Assembly: GCA_963782475.1 (NCBI GenBank) | Contig: CAWAJW010000012.1 | Location: 1,364,001 to 1,428,000, forward strand | Length of the DNA: 64,000 nucleotides | Reading direction: 5' to 3' | Origin: CAVQBP01 sp963782475 | GTDB taxonomy: Bacteria; Bacteroidota; Ignavibacteria; Ignavibacteriales; Ignavibacteriaceae | Part shown: piece after piece, positions 37,885 through 47,325 of the stretch | Numbering within the stretch: the stretch's first letter is position 1 | Layout: every line of letters starts with the position of its first letter | Made by a program: the position numbers and the translations under genes | The notes under the pieces: generated by a model | Told to the model about the DNA's origin: nothing | Databases searched by the model: none | What the model saw: the letters and a program-made list of their open reading frames with translations, nothing else

Positions 37885-40308
37885 ATGTTAAAAAATTACT
37901 TAAAAGTTGCTTTCAGAAATTTATTAAGATTCAAAACTTATTCATTTATTAATATTGCCGGTTTAGCCATAGGTATTGCCTGCTGCTTGCTGATACTTCT
38001 GTATATCCAGAATGAATTAAGCTATGACAGGTTTAATAAAAATGCAGACAGGATATTCAGGATAAATACTGATTTAAAATTTGGTGCAACAGAACTCGCC
38101 ATTCCGGTAGTTCCCGATTTGATGGGACCGCTGCTGAAACAGGATTATCCTCAGGTTGAACAATATGCTAGATTATATAACTGGGCCGGGAAAAAGCTGG
38201 TAAAAAAAGGGAGTAACTTTAACACTGAACAGGGAATTGCATATGTAGATTCAACCTTCTTCAAAGTATTTACCTTTCCGGCTGTTTCGGGGAAAACCGA
38301 TAGAATATTGAATGAACCTAATACGGTGGTTATAACCGAATCGATTGCCAAAAAATATTTTAATACTATTGACGCTGCCGGTAGATTTATTGAAACAAAT
38401 GATAATGGCAGAACTCTTTACAAAGTTACAGCGGTTATAAAGGATATGCCTCAGAATTCTCATTTCAGGTTTGATTTTCTTTTTCCTATGAAAAATTTGA
38501 ATTATGATTGGGGTAATTTAGTATCATCAAATTTCCATACATACTTATTGTTGAAAAAAGGTGTTAATTATAAAGATTTTGAAAAGAACTTAGAAATCTT
38601 CAATGAAAAATATGCAATGCCGTATGCTCAAAAGCATCTGAATATAACCAAAGAAGATTTTTACAGGGCAGGTAATAAACTCGAATACTCACTTATCCCT
38701 CTCACTGATATTCATCTTTACTCCAAGCGTATCCAGGAAATTAGTCCAACCGGTACTATTCAGTATGTTTATATTTTTTCTGCTGTTGCTCTGTTTATAT
38801 TGCTTATTGCTTGTATAAATTTTATGAATCTTACTACTGCCCGTTCTGCTAACCGGGCGAGAGAAGTAGGGATAAGGAAAGTGCTGGGAACTGAACGAAA
38901 AAATCTAATTTACCAGTTTCTTACTGAATCTACTTTTACAGCTTTAATTGCCGTAGTAATTGCCGTTATTATAGTATATCATGTTTTACCTTTTTTCAAT
39001 AATATTTCAGGTAAAGAACTGGAAATAAATTATCTGTATTCCTCTTCGATCATAATCTTTTTATTTTGCTTACCTCTTATAATCGGATTGATGGCGGGCA
39101 GCTATCCGGCTTTATACCTTTCAGGCTTTAATCCCGTGCAAATTATTAAAGGTAAATTATCTTCAGGCAGTAAAAGCGGAAGATTGAGAAGTGTGCTGGT
39201 GGTTTTTCAGTTTGCAACTTCAATAGTGCTTATAACCGGTACGATAATTATTTATCGGCAGCTTAATTATATACAAAATAAAAACCTTGGCTACCAAAAA
39301 GACCAGGTGCTGATTATAAACGATGCATACACTCTTGGAAATAATGTTGACGCATTCAGGAATGAAATGTTAAATGTTCCCGGTGTGATTTCGGGAACGA
39401 CATCCGGTTTTCTTCCTATCCCTTCCTCAAGAAATTATAGCGCGTTTTGTAAAGAAGCTGCACAGGCAGCTGAAAGCGGGCTCACAATGCAAAGATGGGA
39501 AATTGATTACGATTATTTGAAAACTCTTGGAATTAAATTAATTAAAGGAAGGAATTTTTCTCCGGCGTTCGGTTCCGATTCATCTTCAGTTATCCTCAAC
39601 GAAACTGCTGTCAGACAGCTTGGCTATAAGAATCCCCTTAATGAAAAGCTTTATACATGGGTTGGAGGGGATCGAATAATCAGCTTTAATGTAATAGGAG
39701 TTGTAAAGGATTTCAATTTTGAATCTTTTCATCAGGACATCGGCTCACTCTGTTTTATATTTAAAAAAAGTACAGGGTTTATCTCTTTTAAGGTAAATGC
39801 TTCTAAAATTCCTATAATATTAAAAGAGGCTGAGGTTAAATGGAAAAGAATGGCTTCGGGGATGCCCTTCAGCTATAAGTTTATGGATGATTCGTTTAAC
39901 GAAGTTTATAAAGCCGAGCACCGGGTTGGAATTATAGCACTTTCTTTTTCTGCTCTTACAATAATTGTAGCATGCCTTGGATTATTTGGCCTTGCAACAT
40001 TTCTTGCAGAACAAAAAACAAAAGAAATCGGTGTAAGAAAAGTTTTGGGCGCTTCAATTCCTTCAATCCTTTTAATGCTTTCTAAAGAATTTATGAAATG
40101 GATTATTATAGCAAATATAATAGCCTGGCCGGTAGCTTATTATTTTATGAATAGATGGCTTCAGGACTTTGCATATCGTATCAGCATAAGCTGGTGGCTC
40201 TTTATACTTGCCGGGTTGGCAGCTCTTCTTATTGCATTAATTACAGTAAGTATTCAAGCGGTTAAAGCGGCTACAGCAAACCCGATAAAAAGTTTGCGGT
40301 ATGAATAG
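37885..40308 (+). CDS. MacB/FtsX-type ABC permease, intact
   Basis: An 807-residue permease starting MLKNYLKVAFRNLLRFKTYSF eight bases after TAGGAGG, the best ribosome binding site of the array. The ectodomain differs from its neighbours (INTDLKFGATELAIPVVPDLMG, HLNITKEDFYRAGNKLEYSLIP). The first FtsX loop is NLTTARSANRAREVGIRKVLGTERKN. The second is KEIGVRKVLGAS near residue 705, and the end is ANPIKSLRYE. It seems to be a separate subgroup. It shares the second-half IIANIIAWPVAYYFMNRWLQDFAYRI core with the downstream pair, suggesting recombination or gene conversion of the C-terminal halves. Confidence 0.9.
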   Translation: MLKNYLKVAFRNLLRFKTYSFINIAGLAIGIACCLLILLYIQNELSYDRFNKNADRIFRINTDLKFGATELAIPVVPDLMGPLLKQDYPQVEQYARLYNWAGKKLVKKGSNFNTEQGIAYVDSTFFKVFTFPAVSGKTDRILNEPNTVVITESIAKKYFNTIDAAGRFIETNDNGRTLYKVTAVIKDMPQNSHFRFDFLFPMKNLNYDWGNLVSSNFHTYLLLKKGVNYKDFEKNLEIFNEKYAMPYAQKHLNITKEDFYRAGNKLEYSLIPLTDIHLYSKRIQEISPTGTIQYVYIFSAVALFILLIACINFMNLTTARSANRAREVGIRKVLGTERKNLIYQFLTESTFTALIAVVIAVIIVYHVLPFFNNISGKELEINYLYSSSIIIFLFCLPLIIGLMAGSYPALYLSGFNPVQIIKGKLSSGSKSGRLRSVLVVFQFATSIVLITGTIIIYRQLNYIQNKNLGYQKDQVLIINDAYTLGNNVDAFRNEMLNVPGVISGTTSGFLPIPSSRNYSAFCKEAAQAAESGLTMQRWEIDYDYLKTLGIKLIKGRNFSPAFGSDSSSVILNETAVRQLGYKNPLNEKLYTWVGGDRIISFNVIGVVKDFNFESFHQDIGSLCFIFKKSTGFISFKVNASKIPIILKEAEVKWKRMASGMPFSYKFMDDSFNEVYKAEHRVGIIALSFSALTIIVACLGLFGLATFLAEQKTKEIGVRKVLGASIPSILLMLSKEFMKWIIIANIIAWPVAYYFMNRWLQDFAYRISISWWLFILAGLAALLIALITVSIQAVKAATANPIKSLRYE

Positions 40309-40390
40309 GTTCAATTTAAAATTCCACCGGAGCGGATTAGCCTTTGGCTTAAACTAGTAACAATGAAATATTAACAACCTTTGTGAAAAA

Positions 40391-42793
40391 ATGTTTAGAA
40401 ATTATTTGAAAATTGCTTTTAGGAATTTACTAAAATATAAAGCTTATTCATTTATAAATATATTCGGTTTGGCTGTGGGTATCACTGCATGCATAATGAT
40501 TCTGCTTTATGTAAATGATGAAGTAAGTTATGATAAATATAATACGAAAGCAGAGAGAACTTACCGCCTTTATGGAAGAGCACTTATGCAGGGGCGTGAA
40601 TTTAGAATGGCTGTAAGTCCTGCTCCTGCCGGGGCAACCTTAGTACATGATTTTCCTGAAGTTGTTCAATATGCCAGATTGCTCCCGTCTGCTAATATGT
40701 TGATCAAATACAAAAACAATGTATTTAGCGAAACAAGATTTTTCTGGGCCGACTCAACTTTATTTGATGTTTTTACAATTCCGTTTATTAAAGGAAATCC
40801 CAGGATAGCCCTGAAACAGCCGCATACTGTAGTGCTTACTGAATCTCTTGCAAAAAAATATTTCGGAAATGAAGATCCGTTGAATAAGATTATGAATTTT
40901 GAGGATGGTACAGCATACACTGTAAGCGGTGTAGTAAAAGATTGCCCGTCAAATTCGCATTTCCATTATGATATATTTGCATCGATGGCAAGCATTGAAG
41001 CAGGGAAAAGCAATTTCTGGATCAACAATAATTTTTATACATATATAGTTCTTAAAAAAGGAGCTTCCGTATCGGCTCTTCAGGCAAAATTTCCGGAACT
41101 TGTAAAAAAGTACGCGGGACCACAAATATATCAGGCAATGGGAATTACTTTCGAAGATTGGGAGAAAAAGGATAACTCCTATGAATTCTATTTGCAGCCG
41201 TTAACTTCAATTCATCTTTATTCACATCTTAATAATGAACTGGAGGCAAACAGCGACATAAAATATGTATATATCTTTTCAATCATTGCTGTCTTTATTC
41301 TGATGATTGCCTGTATTAACTTTATGAACCTTTCAACAGCACGATCCATAACACGTTCCAAAGAAGTTGGTGTAAGGAAAGTGCTGGGTTCAAATAAATC
41401 ACAGTTGATTAAACAATTTTTAACTGAATCTTTTCTGTTAACCTTCATTGCGGTTCTCATTGCAGTTTTACTGGTGGAAATACTCCTTCCGTTTTTTGAT
41501 AATCTTGCGGGTAAAAGCCTTCATACAAATTACTTTCACAGTTTACTTGCAATACCGGCATTATTTTTCGTAATTATTATAGTCGGATTAATTTCGGGTA
41601 GCTATCCGGCTTTCTTTCTGTCATCATTCCAGCCGGTAAAAGTATTAAAAGGAAAAGCAACAGGGAATAAAGGAAGCTGGCTGCGCAGCGGGCTCGTTAT
41701 TTTTCAATTTTCTATCTCAATTATTCTTTTTATTGGAACGATGATCATTTATAGCCAGATGAAATATATTCAGGAAGCTGATCTTGGATTTAATAAGGAG
41801 CATGTAATTGTTATACAGCGGGCCTGGGCATTAGAAAATCATGCTCAGACGTTTAAGGAGGAGTTGTTGAAAAGTCCCAATATAATTGACGCAACAAATA
41901 CTAATGATCTCCCGGGGCGGCAGTTCAGCGAGACTGTTTTTAAATTGGAAAACGCACCGGCATCCCAGCAATTTCTAATGGGATTAATTTCAACGGACGG
42001 CAATTTCGCAAAAACAATGGGGATAAAAATAGCAGAGGGGAGATATTTTTCAAACCAGAACCCGGCAGATAGTCTGGCGGTAATTATTAATGAAAGTGCG
42101 GTTAAAACTTTTAATCTTAAAGAGCCGTTGGGAAAGAGGATAACATTTACCGGCCAGAATTTAACTTGCACAATTATTGGCGTAGTAAAAGATTTTCATA
42201 TAAGGTCTTTGCATCAGAAAATAGAACCTTTGGTTATTTATTATGGACGCGGTCAGACCAGCTATCTTCCCATTAGAATTTCTTCTAAAGATATTTCCGG
42301 AACAATTTCACATATCAAAGATGAATGGAAAAAGTTTGTACCTAATAAACCATTTGAATATTTTTTCCTTGATGAAGATTTAAACAAGCTTTATCAATCG
42401 GAACAAAAAACAGGGGAAATACTTACATCGTTTTCCCTACTTGCGATTTTTATCGCCTGTCTCGGATTATTCGGGCTTGCAGCATTTACTACAGAAAGAA
42501 GAACAAAAGAGATAGGGATAAGAAAAGCATTAGGCGCGTCTGTTCCTCATGTCATTTTTATTCTGTCAAAGGAATTCAGTAAATGGGTTTTAGTTGCAAA
42601 TATTATCGCCTGGCCTGTTGCATATTATTTTATGAATAAATGGCTCCAGGATTTTGCATATAGAATTAATATTAACATCTGGATTTTTGTTCTGGCAGGA
42701 ATAGCAGCTTTATTAATTGCATTGTTGACGGTTATTTCTCATTCTGTTAAAGCGGCAACAGCAAACCCTATAAAGAGTTTGCGCTATGAATAG
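40391..42793 (+). CDS. MacB/FtsX-type ABC permease, intact, tandem-pair member 1
   Basis: An 800-residue permease starting MFRNYLKIAFRNLLKYKAYSF. It is closest to 44853-47258: both read DSTLFD(V/I)FTIPFIKGNP, VKDCP(S/V)NSHFHYD (an unusual Cys in the ectodomain motif), NLSTARSxTRSKEVGxRKVLGSNK and FEYFFLDEDxNxLYQSEQKTGEI. The second-half loop reads KEIGIRKALGAS, with Ala for Val. It ends ANPIKSLRYE. The pair looks like a recent tandem duplication now separated by the insertion-like unit at 43089-44748. An 82-bp gap follows the previous permease, so they are probably co-transcribed. Confidence 0.9.
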   Translation: MFRNYLKIAFRNLLKYKAYSFINIFGLAVGITACIMILLYVNDEVSYDKYNTKAERTYRLYGRALMQGREFRMAVSPAPAGATLVHDFPEVVQYARLLPSANMLIKYKNNVFSETRFFWADSTLFDVFTIPFIKGNPRIALKQPHTVVLTESLAKKYFGNEDPLNKIMNFEDGTAYTVSGVVKDCPSNSHFHYDIFASMASIEAGKSNFWINNNFYTYIVLKKGASVSALQAKFPELVKKYAGPQIYQAMGITFEDWEKKDNSYEFYLQPLTSIHLYSHLNNELEANSDIKYVYIFSIIAVFILMIACINFMNLSTARSITRSKEVGVRKVLGSNKSQLIKQFLTESFLLTFIAVLIAVLLVEILLPFFDNLAGKSLHTNYFHSLLAIPALFFVIIIVGLISGSYPAFFLSSFQPVKVLKGKATGNKGSWLRSGLVIFQFSISIILFIGTMIIYSQMKYIQEADLGFNKEHVIVIQRAWALENHAQTFKEELLKSPNIIDATNTNDLPGRQFSETVFKLENAPASQQFLMGLISTDGNFAKTMGIKIAEGRYFSNQNPADSLAVIINESAVKTFNLKEPLGKRITFTGQNLTCTIIGVVKDFHIRSLHQKIEPLVIYYGRGQTSYLPIRISSKDISGTISHIKDEWKKFVPNKPFEYFFLDEDLNKLYQSEQKTGEILTSFSLLAIFIACLGLFGLAAFTTERRTKEIGIRKALGASVPHVIFILSKEFSKWVLVANIIAWPVAYYFMNKWLQDFAYRININIWIFVLAGIAALLIALLTVISHSVKAATANPIKSLRYE

Positions 42794-42848
42794 TGAAGGC
42801 TGCAGTAATAAAATTTTCATTTATTAATTCTGCTATAAGATCCTCGAT

Positions 42849-42883
42849 TGTCCGCTGGCGTTCACTTATGTACGTAACCGGGC
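42849..42883 (-). promoter_or_regulatory. Four-box 10-bp-phased operator (site E)
   Basis: The plus strand has TGTCC, CGTTC, TGTAC and CGGGC at 42849, 42859, 42869 and 42879. On the minus strand these read GCCCG (degenerate), GTACA, GAACG and GGACA. The array starts 56 bp after the previous permease stop and lies 54 bp upstream of a -24/-12 candidate. Confidence 0.62.
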
Positions 42884-42934
42884 GATTAGAACTATTAAAA
42901 TTTTAATTTTCGTATCCAGACAAAATATTTTAAA

Positions 42935-42952
42935 TAGGCATATTCCTTGTAT
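42935..42952 (+). promoter_or_regulatory. Candidate sigma54 promoter, now separated from its permease
   Basis: TAGGCATATTCCTTGTAT has GG at 42937-42938 and GT at 42949-42950 with 10 bp between. AGGCATA is identical to the promoter at 22371. The next permease start is 44853, 1.9 kb away, because the insertion-like unit lies between. Before insertion the distance would have been about 240 bp. Confidence 0.55.
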
Positions 42953-43088
42953 ATGAATTAAAAAGTAAAATATAGAGTGATATTTAGAATAAATTATTGA
43001 ACTAAGTGAAATAAGAAGTGTGATAAAGAGAATGAAAATAAAAATCTAAAATTGAACATTTTCATAAAATTGCACGCAGATTACACAG
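42953..43088. other. AT-rich leader between promoter and insertion-like unit
   Basis: No gene. It ends in GCACGCAGATTACACAG, one half of an ACGCAGAT-type intergenic repeat. The word TAAGTGAAATAA occurs near 43004 and again near 43109. Confidence 0.35.
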
Positions 43089-43124
43089 CCCGATAAATCG
43101 CAAAAGATAAGTGAAATAATTAAT

Positions 43125-43157
43125 TTCCATAAAATTAAAATAGGAAATTTTATGGAA
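43125..43157 (+). promoter_or_regulatory. Perfect 12-bp inverted repeat covering the start codon at 43152
   Basis: TTCCATAAAATT (43125-43136) pairs perfectly with AATTTTATGGAA (43146-43157) across a 9-nt loop, AAAATAGGA. The ATG of the 516-residue gene lies inside the right arm and the only purine-rich ribosome-binding stretch is in the loop. In mRNA this would hide the start codon. Confidence 0.6.
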
Positions 43158-44702
43158 GAGATCGAAGGAATAGATACAAAAAAAATATTAGGAGAAATAA
43201 CCTGGTGGGATAGGATGATATTCCGTGGTACAATACAGTGTATATCGTATCAAAAAGGATTAGAGAAGTATTTAAGTTCAAATGGAATCATGCTGAAGAA
43301 TTTTCTTGGATGGGCAAAGAGATTAAGTGATAAAATGATAAAAGGAGCAAAAGCAATAGCTAGTATGAATAAAGTACCATATATTTTTCTGAACAGCTAC
43401 AAAATAAATAAAGATGACTTGATAAAAGAAATAATATCACAGCAAAAGATAAGTGAAGGGATGGTGGCAGTAGTCGGAACACAGGAAGTTGATAATAGTT
43501 TTGATGTGTATAGAAATAAGGAGACAAAAAAGTTAGAGTTAGTATCAAGACAACGAAGGAGCATACATTTTTATTTTTACTTTATCAGTCCATTTACAGG
43601 ATTATGTTTTTTTAGAGTACAGGGATTTCTGCCATTTAAAGTTAGCGTATATATGAACGGCAGAGAAATACTTTCTAAAGGATTAGAAAGGAATAAAATA
43701 ACATACTTAAAAGATAGAAACTGCATTAATTGGGTTGAAAGTTTTGAAGCTATAGAAAAGGTTAAAAAGGAAATAACAATAAAGTATCTTCATAAAATAA
43801 TGGAAGAATGGTCGAAGCAATTTGTAAATGTATTGCCGGAGTTAAATAAGCAATGGGATATTAAATATAAATGGGTTATTCAACAAGTTGAGTATGCAAC
43901 AGACCTTATATTCGAGAGCCAAGAATATTTAGAAAAGAACTACAAAGATATAATTGAATATTTAGGATACAGCACCACACCAAAGGATGTGCTGAAGTTT
44001 TTAGGAATCAAGATGGCAGGAAGACTTGGCGGAAAAGTATCGATAGATAAAAAGGTTACGTATTTAGGAACAAGAATAAAATACTATTGGGTTCCGAATA
44101 TCTTAAAGATGTACAATAAAGCAGGAAACGTGCTTCGAATAGAAATTACATATAACGATGTCAGAAGGATAAAAATGAATAGAATGGTCAAATGTAAAGA
44201 CGGACATAATAGGAAGAAAAAAACTTCATTAAGAAAGAGTATATATTCGTTAAATTACCTTGAAGAACATGCTTTAGCCGTTCATAAAAGGTTTATTAAA
44301 TACTTATCAAAAGCCAGAACCCCACATATAGGGAAAGAGATACTAAGGAATATGGCCGAAAGTAAAAAGGTCAATAATCGAAGTTACAAAGGATTTAATA
44401 TCCTAAAGGAAAAAGAGAGCTCAGTTATAGAGACAATGCTATGTGGTGATTTTCTGATTCATGGGTTAACTAATAAGTCAGTGAGGAAAGAGCTCCAAGA
44501 GAAATATCCTGCAGAAAATTATACCACATCAAAAGTATCAAGAATGCTCAAACGATGCGTAGCATTTAAATTAATTAGACGAATGCAACATAGTTATACT
44601 TATCATTTAACTGATTTAGGAAGAACATTTTTCTTCTCAGCACTTAAATATAAAAATATGGTTTTGTTGCCAGAATTAAATAAACAAAAAATGGCTGCTT
44701 AA
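43152..44702 (+). CDS. Lysine-rich 516-residue protein of a presumed mobile family, C-terminal winged helix
   Basis: Basic cytoplasmic protein without membrane segments. The N-terminus reads ITWWDRMIFRGTIQCISYQKGLEKYL. Central motifs are RRSIHFYFYFISPFTGLCFFRVQGFLPFKVSVYMNGRE, split by short charged loops, and YATDLIFESQEYLEKNYKDI. Then come NILKMYNKAGNVLRIEITYNDVRRIK and a C-terminal winged-helix-like segment, about 430-500 (SSVIETMLCGDFLIHGLTNK ... HSYTYHLTDLGRTFFF). I recall this WDRxxFRGT / MYDKxGxVLRIET family as an unannotated, often multi-copy protein in environmental bacteria, but I cannot verify that here. No DDE or HUH motif is clear. It interrupts the permease array and its codon use differs from the neighbours, so a transposase-like role is an inference. 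Confidence 0.55.
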   Translation: MEEIEGIDTKKILGEITWWDRMIFRGTIQCISYQKGLEKYLSSNGIMLKNFLGWAKRLSDKMIKGAKAIASMNKVPYIFLNSYKINKDDLIKEIISQQKISEGMVAVVGTQEVDNSFDVYRNKETKKLELVSRQRRSIHFYFYFISPFTGLCFFRVQGFLPFKVSVYMNGREILSKGLERNKITYLKDRNCINWVESFEAIEKVKKEITIKYLHKIMEEWSKQFVNVLPELNKQWDIKYKWVIQQVEYATDLIFESQEYLEKNYKDIIEYLGYSTTPKDVLKFLGIKMAGRLGGKVSIDKKVTYLGTRIKYYWVPNILKMYNKAGNVLRIEITYNDVRRIKMNRMVKCKDGHNRKKKTSLRKSIYSLNYLEEHALAVHKRFIKYLSKARTPHIGKEILRNMAESKKVNNRSYKGFNILKEKESSVIETMLCGDFLIHGLTNKSVRKELQEKYPAENYTTSKVSRMLKRCVAFKLIRRMQHSYTYHLTDLGRTFFFSALKYKNMVLLPELNKQKMAA

Positions 44703-44756
44703 TATGGGCTTAATATTTTGCCAAAAAAAACAAAGATTTTAAATACAGTTACACAG

Positions 44757-44852
44757 ATTATTATGATTATAGCAGATTGATTCTTAGTGATAATCCTTCG
44801 CATCCTTAAAAAAGTGTTCTATTAAAAGAGGGTAACTAATAAGGGAGGAATT
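44757..44852. other. Residual repeat and leader of the next permease
   Basis: ATTATTATGATTATAGCAGATTGATTC continues the ACGCAGAT-type repeat cut by the insertion-like unit (read in two blocks of under 20 bases). AAGGGAGGAATT immediately precedes the ATG at 44853. Confidence 0.4.
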
Positions 44853-47258
44853 ATGTTTAATAATTATTTCAAAATTGCCTTAAGAAATTTAACCCGGTTT
44901 AAAACTTATTCATTCATTAATATCCTTGGACTTGCTGTTGGAATAGCCTCATGCCTGATAATTTTGCTTTTTGTAAAAGATGATTTGAGTTTTGACAAAC
45001 ATAATGATAAGGCGGATGAAATTTACAGGGTTCATACAAAAGGAAAACTTTTAGGAAATGATTTAAATATGGCAGTTTCACCGCCTCCGTTGGGTGAAAC
45101 AATGGTTAATGATTTTCCTGAAGTAATTCAATCCGCAAGATTAATATACAATGCAAATATGTTAATCAGACATAATGATAATGTTTTCAATGAAACAAGA
45201 TTTTTCTGGGCGGATTCAACTTTATTTGATATCTTCACAATTCCATTTATAAAAGGGAATCCTAAAACAGCTCTCAGCCGGCCGAATACAATAGTATTAA
45301 CTGAAACTTCGGCAAAAAAATATTTTGGCAATGAAGACCCGATAAACAAAATTATGAATATGGAAAATGGGTCTCAATATACCGTAAAAGGAGTAATTAA
45401 AGATTGTCCGGTTAATTCTCATTTCCATTATGATATGTTAGCCTCAATGGCAAGTGTTGGATTTGGAGGAAATAACCAATGGATTTATAATAATTATTAC
45501 ACATATATATTGCTTAAAAAAGGTGCTTCTGCTTCTTTACTTCAAAGAAAACTTCCTGCGTTTGCAAAGAAATATGCTGGGCCCCAGTTGCAGCAGATGC
45601 TGGGAATTACTTTTGATGAGGCAAAAAAGCGCGGGTATTTATATGAATTCAGTATGCAGCCCCTAACTGAAATTCATCTAAATTCACATCTTGATTATGA
45701 GTTAGAACCAAATAGTGATATCAAATATGTTTATATATTCTCTATAGTCGCTTTATTTATTCTGCTTATTGCTTGCGTTAATTTTATGAATCTTTCTACA
45801 GCACGTTCTTCAACTCGTTCTAAAGAAGTGGGAATTAGGAAGGTTCTTGGTTCTAATAAAGCAAAACTTATAAATCAGTTTTTAACCGAATCTATTTTAA
45901 TAACTTTTTTCGCTGTATTAATTGCAGCTATTTTAGTGGAAGTTTTTCTTCCTGCATTCAGCCGTTTTTCAGGAAAATCTCTTCATACGGACTACTTCGA
46001 AAATATTATTGCTCTTCCGGGATTAATTATTTTAATACTTGTAATTGGTCTCTTAGCCGGAAGTTATCCGGCTTTTTATCTCTCTTCTTTTCAACCGGTA
46101 AAAGTTTTAACAGGAAAACTAAATAATAAAAACAGCAGGTTTAGAAGCATTTTAGTAATCTTTCAGTTTTCTGTAACAATAATATTATTTATCTGTACAC
46201 TTGTAGTATATAACCAGATGAAATTTGTTCAGGAAAAGAATTTAGGTTTTAATAAGGAAAATGTAATTGTTATTGAAAGAGCATGGTCTCTTGGAATTCA
46301 TGAACAGGCTTTCAAAGATGATCTGCTGCAAAATTCAAATATAATCAGTGCTTCAAATACCAATAATCTACCGGGTAAACTTTTCGAGCAGACAGTATTT
46401 AAACCCGAAGATTCTCCTTTAAATGCGCAGTATCCTCTTGCTTTCATGACTACAGGTTATGAATTTGAGAAAACACTTGGACTCAATCTTTCTTATGGAA
46501 GGTATTTCTCAAGAGATATTAAGAGCGATTCATCAGGAATTATTCTTAATGAAAGTGCTGTTAAGTTTATGGATTTAAAAGATCCTTTGGGAAAAAGAAT
46601 CTTGTTGGCAAATACTAACGGTAACTTGTCTTTTACTATCATAGGTGTATTAAACGATTTTCATTTTGAGTCCCTGCATCAAAAAATTAGACCGCTTGCA
46701 ATTATACTTAATCGAGGACAGACTTCATTCTTACCAATTAGAATCCGCTCCATAAATATTCCAGGAACTATTTCATTCATAAAAAATAAGTGGCAAAAAT
46801 ATGCACCCGCCAAACCATTTGAATATTTTTTCCTTGATGAAGATTTTAACAGGCTTTACCAATCTGAACAAAAAACAGGAGAAATATTTACTGCTTTTTC
46901 CGGCCTTGCTTTATTAATAGCATGTCTTGGGCTTTTAGGGTTAACTGCTTTTACCGTAGAAAGAAGAATAAAAGAAATTGGTGTAAGAAAAGTTTTGGGG
47001 GCCGCAGTCCCTTCAATTTTTTTAATGCTTTCACAAGAATTTATAAAGTGGATTATTATTGCAAATTTTATTGCATGGCCAATTGCATATTATTTAATGA
47101 ATAAATGGCTTCAAAATTTTGCATATAGAATTGGAATAAGCTGGTGGGTGTTTGTAATGGCCGGGGGAATTGCTTTATTGATTGCACTTGCAACTGTAAG
47201 CTTTCAAGCAATTAAAGCAGCAATTGCAAACCCGGTTGAATCACTTAGATATGAATAA
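44853..47258 (+). CDS. MacB/FtsX-type ABC permease, intact, tandem-pair member 2
   Basis: An 801-residue permease starting MFNNYFKIALRNLTRFKTYSF, closest to 40391-42793 (shared motifs are listed there). Its second FtsX loop reads KEIGVRKVLGAA, and it ends ANPVESLRYE. Its AT-rich third positions give long T and A runs but the frame is open throughout. The sigma54-like promoter at 42935 and four-box site E probably drove this gene before the 43089-44748 unit arrived. Now a transcript would have to cross that unit, or a new promoter must be used. Confidence 0.9.
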   Translation: MFNNYFKIALRNLTRFKTYSFINILGLAVGIASCLIILLFVKDDLSFDKHNDKADEIYRVHTKGKLLGNDLNMAVSPPPLGETMVNDFPEVIQSARLIYNANMLIRHNDNVFNETRFFWADSTLFDIFTIPFIKGNPKTALSRPNTIVLTETSAKKYFGNEDPINKIMNMENGSQYTVKGVIKDCPVNSHFHYDMLASMASVGFGGNNQWIYNNYYTYILLKKGASASLLQRKLPAFAKKYAGPQLQQMLGITFDEAKKRGYLYEFSMQPLTEIHLNSHLDYELEPNSDIKYVYIFSIVALFILLIACVNFMNLSTARSSTRSKEVGIRKVLGSNKAKLINQFLTESILITFFAVLIAAILVEVFLPAFSRFSGKSLHTDYFENIIALPGLIILILVIGLLAGSYPAFYLSSFQPVKVLTGKLNNKNSRFRSILVIFQFSVTIILFICTLVVYNQMKFVQEKNLGFNKENVIVIERAWSLGIHEQAFKDDLLQNSNIISASNTNNLPGKLFEQTVFKPEDSPLNAQYPLAFMTTGYEFEKTLGLNLSYGRYFSRDIKSDSSGIILNESAVKFMDLKDPLGKRILLANTNGNLSFTIIGVLNDFHFESLHQKIRPLAIILNRGQTSFLPIRIRSINIPGTISFIKNKWQKYAPAKPFEYFFLDEDFNRLYQSEQKTGEIFTAFSGLALLIACLGLLGLTAFTVERRIKEIGVRKVLGAAVPSIFLMLSQEFIKWIIIANFIAWPIAYYLMNKWLQNFAYRIGISWWVFVMAGGIALLIALATVSFQAIKAAIANPVESLRYE

Positions 47259-47325
47259 GAGTCGTGAGATGAAATTTTGGAAAAATCGGATGTGAAATTA
47301 AATTTAAATAAATATTCCGTTAGCC

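Larger units (their letters stand above)
43089..44748 (+). mobile_element. Insertion-like unit of about 1.66 kb flanked by TTACACAG
   Basis: TTACACAG occurs at 43081-43088 and 44749-44756 on either side of a single-gene block. Joined across the block, the flanks read ACGCAGATTACACAGATTATT, a continuous intergenic repeat of the type seen at 84-101. This suggests insertion with an 8-bp target duplication. No convincing terminal inverted repeats were found, and the flanking repeat is internally repetitive, so the match could be chance. The unit is poorer in GC and richer in Lys codons than the permeases. Confidence 0.45.

Noticed and set aside
43089..44748. Classical insertion sequence with terminal inverted repeats
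   Set aside because: The left end (CCCGATAAATCGC) and the complement of the right end (CTGTATTTAAAATC) do not match; only the short direct repeat supports mobility.
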